The notes under the pieces: generated by a model
What the model saw: the letters and a program-made list of their open reading frames with translations, nothing else
Told to the model about the DNA's origin: nothing
The model's database searches: none
Made by a program: the position numbers and the translations under genes
Assembly (NCBI GenBank): GCA_964404285.1
Contig: CAYOJK010000003.1
Coordinates: 62,001-126,000, forward strand
Source: JBASEY01 sp964404285
GTDB lineage: Bacteria > CSSED10-310
Direction of reading: 5' to 3'
DNA length: 64,000 nt
Part shown: piece after piece, positions 8,374 to 15,349 of the stretch
Numbering within the stretch: position 1 is the first letter of the stretch
Layout: each line of letters starts with the position of its first letter

Positions 8374-10752
8374 TTGACTGAAAATAATCATATTAGGCTT
8401 TTTGTTTTCATATTGTTATCGATAGGATTTGCTGCTCTAACGTTCGCAGACGAAATACCTGGGAGCTTAGCTGTCATCAGGGAAATTATCATTGTTGGAA
8501 ACCAGACAATCAGCGCAGATGTTATCGAACATTTGATAAAACTAACCCCGGGCGCTGAATTGATTGAAAAAGATATTCGGCGAGATGTTAAATCCTTATA
8601 TGCTTCCGGCTTTTTTGAGGATATCTATGTTGAGCGTGAACCGATGGATGTGGGATATCGTCTGATTTTTACGGTCAAAGAATATCCAATTATACATGAC
8701 ATCGTGATTTCCGGCGCTTCATCTATTGGACTTAACACGTTACGTGATGAGCTGACTGTTTCGATCGGCGATCGATATAATCCGGTCATTATTCAACAGA
8801 GCGCTACAAAAATCGAACAAAAATATCGTGATAAAGGCTTTAATTTTGCTGTGGTCACGCCCCGTCTGACGCCGGCTCAACTTGGTCTTGCTTCGTTGAT
8901 CTTTGATGTTGATGAAGGAACAAAATTGAAGATTCGAGAAGTCACGATTAGGGGAAACCAAAATATTTCGACAGGAACCCGGTTATGGGGATTGAAGTCA
9001 AAAATTAAAAAGAACCAAAAGTGGTGGTGGTTGTCCTTTATTACAGACTCTGGTGTTTTCAAGGAAGAAGAAATAAAGGAAGATATCAAAGGTTTGGAGC
9101 AGTATTACAAAAATCGAGGTTATCTTCGAGTATCAATCACTGAACCTCAAATTACGTTGAATCGACCTGAAAAACCTGGCGCCTCTGCGTCATTGAGCAT
9201 TTCATACGATATAGATGAAGGCGATATTTACACACTTGGGCAATTGAATTATCAGGTTGCAGATTCATCGATCATACCTGAATCCATTGTGCGAAACGTC
9301 GTTGAGTCTATTCGTCCGGAGAGTTATGAAAAATATTTTGGAGGTTCCGCTTTATGGGGAGAAGGACCACGATTTCAAACCGGACGCAGATACTCTTTAG
9401 CATTGGAAGATCTTGCAATTAAAACACTTAGCGAAATATATGGCACGCTTGGTTATGTATATGTTTATATTTCTCCCGAGAAGAAAATTGATGACCGAAA
9501 TAAAACAGTTGATATCACATTTTCGATCATTGAAGGTAAGCAGGCCTTTTTAAATCGTTTGGAGTTTATTGGTAATTATCGTACCAAGGATAGGGTTCTT
9601 AGACGCAACTTTATCATTCCTGAAGGAAGAGTCTTTAACACAGCACAACTTCAAAGCTCAATCGGGCGCTTACAATACCTGGCCTATATCGATAATGTCG
9701 TTCCTGATATCGAACCTCAGGTCGATCCAACTAAAATTGACGTGATGATCTCACTGTCCGATAACCGGCAGACTGAAATACAGCTAGCTGGGGGCTATTC
9801 GGGATATAACAAATTATACGGCACCTTGGGATTGTCGGAACACAATTTATTTGGTCGAGGTCAGGAGCTGAATCTTTCTGCTACCTCGGGCAGCAGAAGC
9901 GACACAGTAAGATTTTCATTTATTGATGAATGGGTGATGGACAGGCCGTATTATGGTTCAATCTCGGCGTGGAATTCTCGAGAAAGATATGATAATTCAA
10001 CGCAACGAAAACAGGGAGGTAGTGTATTTGTCGGTAGAGGGGTCGGCAGTCTGTTTTCTACCCGACTTGGATATACGTTTGAGCACAATAGAATATATGA
10101 TATCTCAGCATCGGCTGATGAAAATGTGAAAATGCTTGAAGGGACTCAGATCACATCCAGCTTGACTCATCTGTGGATATTGAACACGCTCAACAACAAA
10201 TTGGATCCCACAAAGGGTTGGTATGGAACGGTTTCTTTCCAATTTGCGGGAAGCATACTTGGGGGCGATAACGATTTCTACAAAACCTATCTGTCTGTAT
10301 CAAAGTACTGGTCCTTGCCTAGGCGCTTGGTTTTTTCGCTACAGGGAAGATTTAATTACGGTGCAGGCTTAAGGGGTAAAGAATTGCCTTATTATGAACT
10401 CTTTCGTCTTGGAGGTCCCTACACTGTTCGAGGATATAAAGATTATGGAATTGGTCCGGTTGGTGAGGCTGGGTATGTTCTTGGTGGAAACAAATCCTTA
10501 TTGTTATCATCTGAATTACAAATTCCGATAGCTCGACCCTTAAAATTGGTTTTTTTTATTGATGCCGGCGATGCCTGGGATACAAAAGATCATGTTGATT
10601 TAAGGACTTTGAGACCTAGCACAGGATTTGAAGTTCGATTTTTTATGCCAGGCTTCGGGATTCCATTGCGGTTTATTTGGGGGTATAATCTGGACCCGCA
10701 TGAAAATGAAAGTCGAAATGATTTTCAGTTTACCATGGGGCGGATGTTTTAA
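8374..10752 (+). CDS. bamA: Outer membrane protein assembly factor BamA
   Basis: BamA is the Omp85 insertase that folds beta-barrels into the outer membrane. The 792-residue protein has a signal peptide (hydrophobic residues 9-24, cleavage near ADE), about five POTRA domains (residues 30-430) and a C-terminal 16-strand barrel. The barrel carries GGPYTVRGY near residue 685, the conserved loop-6 motif, and the chain ends in Phe. The start is a TTG with AGGA about 12 bases upstream; no in-frame ATG or GTG lies closer. The 114 bp upstream of it hold no gene and no convincing promoter. It is followed by skp after 21 bp and then by lpxD and lpxA, the usual order for this gene. Confidence 0.94.
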   Translation: MTENNHIRLFVFILLSIGFAALTFADEIPGSLAVIREIIIVGNQTISADVIEHLIKLTPGAELIEKDIRRDVKSLYASGFFEDIYVEREPMDVGYRLIFTVKEYPIIHDIVISGASSIGLNTLRDELTVSIGDRYNPVIIQQSATKIEQKYRDKGFNFAVVTPRLTPAQLGLASLIFDVDEGTKLKIREVTIRGNQNISTGTRLWGLKSKIKKNQKWWWLSFITDSGVFKEEEIKEDIKGLEQYYKNRGYLRVSITEPQITLNRPEKPGASASLSISYDIDEGDIYTLGQLNYQVADSSIIPESIVRNVVESIRPESYEKYFGGSALWGEGPRFQTGRRYSLALEDLAIKTLSEIYGTLGYVYVYISPEKKIDDRNKTVDITFSIIEGKQAFLNRLEFIGNYRTKDRVLRRNFIIPEGRVFNTAQLQSSIGRLQYLAYIDNVVPDIEPQVDPTKIDVMISLSDNRQTEIQLAGGYSGYNKLYGTLGLSEHNLFGRGQELNLSATSGSRSDTVRFSFIDEWVMDRPYYGSISAWNSRERYDNSTQRKQGGSVFVGRGVGSLFSTRLGYTFEHNRIYDISASADENVKMLEGTQITSSLTHLWILNTLNNKLDPTKGWYGTVSFQFAGSILGGDNDFYKTYLSVSKYWSLPRRLVFSLQGRFNYGAGLRGKELPYYELFRLGGPYTVRGYKDYGIGPVGEAGYVLGGNKSLLLSSELQIPIARPLKLVFFIDAGDAWDTKDHVDLRTLRPSTGFEVRFFMPGFGIPLRFIWGYNLDPHENESRNDFQFTMGRMF

Positions 10753-10773
10753 TGGTATGAAAGGAATGAATTT

Positions 10774-11298
10774 ATGAAAAAAATTGTGTATCTGGTTGTT
10801 ATTTTAGCGCTCTTGGTTATGAATAGCCCATTAAGAGCAGATACTTCAGCAAAGATCGGCTTCATTCAAACACAAAGGGTAATCCTTGAAACTAAAGCGG
10901 GTAAAGAAGGATATACCACTCTGCAAAATCTTGTTGACCAACGACGGCAGGAAATGACCGCGAAAGAAAACGAAATAAAGAAAATGGAAGACGATTTGGC
11001 AAAACAAAGTCAAATGCTGACAGATGAGGCTAGACTGGAGCAACGCGAACGACTCCAACGGGCAGTTTTGGATTTTCAGCGAATGAAAGAGGACGCTCAA
11101 ACAGAAATTGGTAATCGAGAAAAACTCCTGTTGGACCGAATTATTGACCAATTGGCCGAGGTTATAGAGAAAATAGGAAAAGAGCAGGGCTTTACGATAA
11201 TTCTGGACGCCGACGGACCTTCTGTTCTTTATTCCGATCGGGCATTGGATATCTCAAACCTGGTCATTGCTGAATTCGATAAAGCTTTTAAACAATAA
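10774..11298 (+). CDS. skp: Periplasmic chaperone Skp/OmpH family
   Basis: Skp holds unfolded outer-membrane proteins in the periplasm on the way to BamA. The 174-residue protein has a signal peptide (MKKIVYLVVILALLVM core, cleavage after LRA-D near residue 23). KIGFIQTQRVILET matches the OmpH N-terminal strand. A long charged heptad-rich region (residues about 50-125) forms the coiled-coil tentacles, and the C-terminal strand (about 140-160) closes the trimer body. The ATG has an AAGGAATG site. Placement directly after bamA and before lpxD is the standard arrangement and supports the call. Confidence 0.88.
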   Translation: MKKIVYLVVILALLVMNSPLRADTSAKIGFIQTQRVILETKAGKEGYTTLQNLVDQRRQEMTAKENEIKKMEDDLAKQSQMLTDEARLEQRERLQRAVLDFQRMKEDAQTEIGNREKLLLDRIIDQLAEVIEKIGKEQGFTIILDADGPSVLYSDRALDISNLVIAEFDKAFKQ

Positions 11299-11350
11299 TC
11301 CTTGGTAACAGAATCGTATTACTACCTGGGTTAGGAAAGAGACGTATGGA

Positions 11351-12436
11351 ATGAATCTTAAACCCTCGGATCGTAGCCTTACGATTAAAGAGTTTCTCAA
11401 AACGATTGAAGGCGAGTTTATTGGTGAGACCATCGTCACTCATATCAAGGGGATTGCGCCATTAGACAGAGCAGGACCCGATGACGTTTCATTTTATTCC
11501 GGGCCCAAATACGCTGATCAATTGAAGAGAACAAAAGCGGGCATTGTTCTAATATCAGAACTTCCGCAAATAGAGACAACTGCTGTTCTTGTCAAAGTAA
11601 AAAATATTCATCTTAGCTTGGCACGGCTTTTGTCAATCTTTTACCCTCCGATTCTTCCACCAGCCGGAATTCATCCGACAGCTATTATCGATGAAAGCGC
11701 TAAAATCGATAAAACGTGTTTTGTCGATGCAAATGTCGTTATTAAAAAGGGAGTTCGAATTGGGCCGAATTCGGCTTTATTTGCAGGCGTATATGTTGGA
11801 GAACACACTGTTATTGGTTCGGATTGTATTCTTTATCCCAATGTTACGATTTACCACAAAGTCGTTATTGGAAACCGTGTAATCATTCATGGTGGAGCGG
11901 TGATAGGTTCGGACGGTTTCGGATTTGCACGCGATGGTGATGCATATATTAAAATTCCGCAAATTGGAAGTGTTGACGTGAAAGATGATGTAGAAATAGG
12001 CGCGAATACTACAATCGATCGAGGCAGTATTGCCATGACGACGATTGAACAAGGCGTGAAAATTGACAACTTGGTTCACGTTGCTCACAATGTTTCGATT
12101 GGAAAAAATACAGCAATAGCTGCTCAAACAGGAATAGCCGGAAGCTCAAAAATAGGACAGAATGTCACCTTGGGAGGACAAGTAGGCATCTCCGGTCATG
12201 TAAACATTAGTGAAAATGTTATTGTGACATCTCGAGGAACGATTACGAAAAATACGCCCGCAAATCAGGTGATCTCAGGTTTTCCACAGATGCAGCATCA
12301 TGAATGGAAACGAAACCAAGTTGCTTTGCGACAGGCATCGAAATGGATGGATATGATCAAAGAAATGTCTGAAAAGATTAAGAAGTTGGAATCTGATTTG
12401 GCGAATTTGAAAAGAAAGGAAATTACCGGTGATTGA
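11351..12436 (+). CDS. lpxD: UDP-3-O-acylglucosamine N-acyltransferase
   Basis: LpxD adds the second 3-hydroxyacyl chain to UDP-3-O-acyl-glucosamine in lipid A synthesis, using acyl-ACP in the cytoplasm. The 361 residues comprise an N-terminal uridine-binding domain (about 1-105), a left-handed beta-helix of hexapeptide repeats (about 110-310) and a C-terminal helix (about 315-355). The catalytic-His region HVAHNVSIGKNT is present. The ribosome site AGGAAAG is about 12 bases from the ATG. The stop overlaps the GTG start of lpxA by 8 bp. The fabZ gene that often separates lpxD from lpxA is absent. Confidence 0.94.
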   Translation: MNLKPSDRSLTIKEFLKTIEGEFIGETIVTHIKGIAPLDRAGPDDVSFYSGPKYADQLKRTKAGIVLISELPQIETTAVLVKVKNIHLSLARLLSIFYPPILPPAGIHPTAIIDESAKIDKTCFVDANVVIKKGVRIGPNSALFAGVYVGEHTVIGSDCILYPNVTIYHKVVIGNRVIIHGGAVIGSDGFGFARDGDAYIKIPQIGSVDVKDDVEIGANTTIDRGSIAMTTIEQGVKIDNLVHVAHNVSIGKNTAIAAQTGIAGSSKIGQNVTLGGQVGISGHVNISENVIVTSRGTITKNTPANQVISGFPQMQHHEWKRNQVALRQASKWMDMIKEMSEKIKKLESDLANLKRKEITGD

Positions 12437-13199
12437 AAAAACAGCTATAATTGATCCATCAGCAAAATTGGCGGACAATGTTAAGGTTGGTCATTATACG
12501 ATAATTGGTCCGGATGTTGAAATTGGTTCAGGATGTGAGATCGGATCGCATGTGGTTTTAGAAGGTCCAATGACGATTGGGGAACGTAACCGTATTTTCC
12601 ATTTTGCCTATATTGGAGGTGTTCCACAGGATATCACCTATAAAGGCGAAAAAAGTCGCGTTGAGATAGGATCTGACAATATCATACGGGAATATGTCAC
12701 CATCCATCGAGGAACACCAAAACAAGATTGTCTTACTCGTGTAGGCAGTCACAATTTATTCATGGCTTACGTCCATATCGCGCATGATTGTATTATTGGA
12801 AATCATTGTATTTTAGCCAATGCTGTCAATATGGGTGGTCATGTAGAGATCGATGATTATGCTTCGATTGGTGGATTGGTTGGTATTCATCAGTTTGTAA
12901 GAATTGGTCGCTATAGTTTTATTGGTGGGCTGAGCGCGGTTACTCGGAATGTATTACCCTTTAGTCTTATATCTGGTGAACGGGCATCGTTGCGTGGAAC
13001 CAATATAACCGGATTGCGTCGACATGGGTTCAGCACAGAACGACGAAGTAAAATTGAAAAGGCTATCCGGTATTTTCTGACTCCTGAAACAGCCCCCTCG
13101 ACAGCTCTGGAAAAAATAATTAACGAATATCCTAATGATGAAGACATCAAGGAAATCATCAATTTTGCCAACTCTTCAAAGCGTGGTATCACGACTTGA
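12429..13199 (+). CDS. lpxA: UDP-N-acetylglucosamine acyltransferase
   Basis: LpxA catalyses the first step of lipid A synthesis, transfer of a 3-hydroxyacyl group from ACP to UDP-GlcNAc. The 256-residue protein has hexapeptide repeats through residues about 1-190 and the C-terminal helical domain. The catalytic His lies in VHIAHDCIIGNHCILANAV, matching the E. coli H125 region. GTG start at 12429 with an AAGGAAA site, inside the lpxD end. No lpxI, lpxB or lpxC follows; the next gene is on the opposite strand, so the rest of the pathway must be elsewhere. Confidence 0.94.
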   Translation: MIEKTAIIDPSAKLADNVKVGHYTIIGPDVEIGSGCEIGSHVVLEGPMTIGERNRIFHFAYIGGVPQDITYKGEKSRVEIGSDNIIREYVTIHRGTPKQDCLTRVGSHNLFMAYVHIAHDCIIGNHCILANAVNMGGHVEIDDYASIGGLVGIHQFVRIGRYSFIGGLSAVTRNVLPFSLISGERASLRGTNITGLRRHGFSTERRSKIEKAIRYFLTPETAPSTALEKIINEYPNDEDIKEIINFANSSKRGITT

Positions 13200-13217
13200 C
13201 ACGTGATCAAAACAAGA

Positions 13218-14123
13218 TCATAGCTTTTGACCTAAAAAATAAACATCCGGGTGATTGATCTTACCTTTTAACGTTAATGGTATATACACGTCCGTGTTAA
13301 ACGATTGATTTTCATCGAGCACATAGAGTCTCACCTGAAAATCGACAACTGAATCGGAAACAGGCATCCGCTGATTAATCGTTCCCAGAATCTGGACCAT
13401 TGTATCAGATTGCACAAGCTCAATTTTTTGGACTTGAATTTCTGAATGGTTCATTACAAAGTCGGCTTTTATGGTGTTAAATTCCAAAATTTCAAGATAA
13501 TTCTTGAATTTGTCTGGTAGATTGAAATGTGTCTTATCAATTGTGATATGCACGGGTCCTTTATAGATGAAGTCTTGATTAAAATCAGCGATTAGTTCTG
13601 CTTTTCCCTGGAAGTTTCCTGAAGAAATCAAAAAGTCAGGATAATCTTCCAGTAGATATGATAGATCGATATCGTCCCAGTTCACGATAAGCTCTAATGG
13701 TTGTGGGCGTGTGGATAGAGCTGTTTTGATTACCCCATTGATAGCGCCGCCATAGGCGTTACTTTTCAGATTTAAGCCGGCTTTCCCTAAAAAAAGTGTA
13801 CGAAAAGCGATTGACACTGAAAGTCGCTCACCGTTAAAAATAACTCTCTCGCCCTTTATTGACTCAGTAGCTAATACCTGTTTTCCATCTTGTTTCAATA
13901 GTGGATCGACTATAATGATTTTTCCGGGAAAAATAAGTTTAACATCGGAATAATCCAAAAGGATTCCTGCTCTGTCTTTTAAAAGAACGGAAATATGTTC
14001 TATTAGTCTTTTTTCAGGACGAAAGATCAGGGCAAAAAAATAGAAATTAGCTATTAAAATTATGATTGTGATAAAGATTTTTTTGAATATAGCGATAATA
14101 CGTTGTTTCATCCCAGACGTCAT
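13218..14123 (-). CDS. GspN/AsmA-like membrane-anchored protein
   Basis: This 301-residue protein has an N-terminal signal anchor (residues about 13-32) and a beta-rich periplasmic region. The stretch AYGGAINGVIKTA, followed by repeated beta segments such as FQGKAELIADF, resembles the GspN (type II secretion) and AsmA/LptC-like families that form bridge-like beta grooves. No other type II secretion genes lie nearby, so a general envelope or lipid-transport role is just as possible. Two start codons are plausible: ATG at 14121-14123, touching GAGGG, and ATG at 14109-14111. It converges on lpxA with an 18-bp gap and diverges from the lipoprotein genes at 14246. Confidence 0.55.
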   Translation of the reverse strand: MTSGMKQRIIAIFKKIFITIIILIANFYFFALIFRPEKRLIEHISVLLKDRAGILLDYSDVKLIFPGKIIIVDPLLKQDGKQVLATESIKGERVIFNGERLSVSIAFRTLFLGKAGLNLKSNAYGGAINGVIKTALSTRPQPLELIVNWDDIDLSYLLEDYPDFLISSGNFQGKAELIADFNQDFIYKGPVHITIDKTHFNLPDKFKNYLEILEFNTIKADFVMNHSEIQVQKIELVQSDTMVQILGTINQRMPVSDSVVDFQVRLYVLDENQSFNTDVYIPLTLKGKINHPDVYFLGQKL

Positions 14124-14138
14124 CCCTCAAAAATAGAT

Positions 14139-14163
14139 ATGGAACATTCCATCTTCAATGAAG
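14139..14163. promoter_or_regulatory. Dyad symmetry in a divergent intergenic region
   Basis: The 122 bp between the GspN-like gene and the TPR lipoprotein contain ATGGAA-CA-TTCCAT (14139-14152), followed at once by CTTC-AAT-GAAG (14153-14163). Such adjacent dyads could bind a dimeric regulator controlling both directions. I recognise no known operator consensus. The rest of this gap holds only the ribosome site for the plus-strand gene. Confidence 0.25.
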
Positions 14164-14245
14164 AATAAAATGATGGTAGGTATGAGGGAGCAGGTTGTCA
14201 AGAATTGCTTCTGTCATTACAATACTGAAGGGAGGATTAGAGTTA

Positions 14246-14644
14246 ATGAACTATTCAAAACGTTTGTTTCATAGATTGATAATCTGCCTGTTTCTAAGTC
14301 TCTTTGGACTGATGTTGGTATCCTGTGCTTATAAAACTCCAAGAACTCCTGGGCACCTTGTTCGTTATGGCATCGAACTTGCCGAAGCAGGGTATTGGAA
14401 AGAGGCACGAAGGCAATGGGAGATGGTTTTGAGTGAAGATCCAGAAAACGTTGCCGCCCTGAATAATCTGGCGGTTGTCTCCGAATTGTTTACCGATTTT
14501 GCTGCTGCCCAGGAATTATTGGTAAAGGCAAGCGCTATTAAACCGAAAGATGCTCGAATAAAGCATAATATAAATGCACTTCAAAAGCGGATCGATGACC
14601 AGACTGGTCAGGAGAAAACAGATGAAAAAACGAAGAAACAATAA
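14246..14644 (+). CDS. TPR-containing lipoprotein
   Basis: A 132-residue protein with a basic n-region, a hydrophobic core (about residues 10-24) and a lipobox ending LVSC. The mature part holds two or three tetratricopeptide repeats, visible as GIELAEAGYWKEARRQWEMV and PENVAALNNLAVVSELF, and a charged tail rich in Lys and Asp. TPRs mediate protein contacts, so it probably serves as an adaptor at the membrane. I chose ATG 14246 because it follows GGGAGG and starts the signal peptide; an upstream in-frame ATG would add 17 residues before it. The 3' end overlaps the next lipoprotein gene by 23 bp. Confidence 0.75.
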   Translation: MNYSKRLFHRLIICLFLSLFGLMLVSCAYKTPRTPGHLVRYGIELAEAGYWKEARRQWEMVLSEDPENVAALNNLAVVSELFTDFAAAQELLVKASAIKPKDARIKHNINALQKRIDDQTGQEKTDEKTKKQ

Positions 14645-15317
14645 AGCCAGGCTAGGGCGGATTTGTGTTCTATTGATATTCTTTCTATTCACAGGGTGTG
14701 CAGGTCACAAAAAAGTTATGGTTGAATACAGGCAGAAAGCGCTGACCGATGAACCGGAATCAAAAAAACTCCTCATCGGACCCTTTTATCAAAAATGTGA
14801 AAACTTTCAGGCTGTAACTGATTTTATAAGGTATATACAAAGAGTATTAGAAAAAGATTCGGTTTTTAAAAAAATAGAGGTTCGTTTTGATATCAGCAAC
14901 TACTTGAGCGATTTAAAGAGCACAGAAAAGCATCTTGAAAAATTGAAAGAAGTTGATTGGATCAAAACGTATGGTGATTCAGGCGCTGATTTTCTTTTAG
15001 CTGGAGCCATTCAATACGACACAAAAGATCGTTCTGGGTATGATTCTGAATGGCAGGAAACGAGATCTGGTCTGAGAGCGCCTAAAAAAGTATACAAAGA
15101 ACGACTTCTTTTCGACTTGGAATTAGGCTTGCTGTTGATCGATATGAAAACCGGAAAAATACTTTTTGAAGATATATATACCGACAAAGGCCAGACCGAG
15201 GGCCAGGCGGATGAAATCGCAGTGTTTTTCGAATTGATCGATAAACAAATTCAGGCATTTCTGGATGAAATACTAGGTAAACAAACGCATACAAGAAGAT
15301 ATTTATTATATGATTGA
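14622..15317 (+). CDS. Lipoprotein of unknown function
   Basis: The 231-residue product has a strongly basic n-region (MKKRRNNKARLGR), a hydrophobic core and the lipobox LFTGC, so it is a lipoprotein. The mature part has an alternating beta/helix pattern (KLLIGPF, GADFLLAGAI, LLFDLELGLLLIDMKTGKILFE) that recalls CsgG/GNA1162-type periplasmic lipoproteins, but the match is too loose to name. ATG 14622 follows AGGAG. It overlaps the preceding TPR lipoprotein and lies 32 bp before the peptidase-barrel fusion, so the three are likely one operon with a shared envelope task (inference). Confidence 0.65.
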   Translation: MKKRRNNKARLGRICVLLIFFLFTGCAGHKKVMVEYRQKALTDEPESKKLLIGPFYQKCENFQAVTDFIRYIQRVLEKDSVFKKIEVRFDISNYLSDLKSTEKHLEKLKEVDWIKTYGDSGADFLLAGAIQYDTKDRSGYDSEWQETRSGLRAPKKVYKERLLFDLELGLLLIDMKTGKILFEDIYTDKGQTEGQADEIAVFFELIDKQIQAFLDEILGKQTHTRRYLLYD

Positions 15318-15349
15318 TGCGAAATGGTTGGAAATGAAGGAGTCATAAA

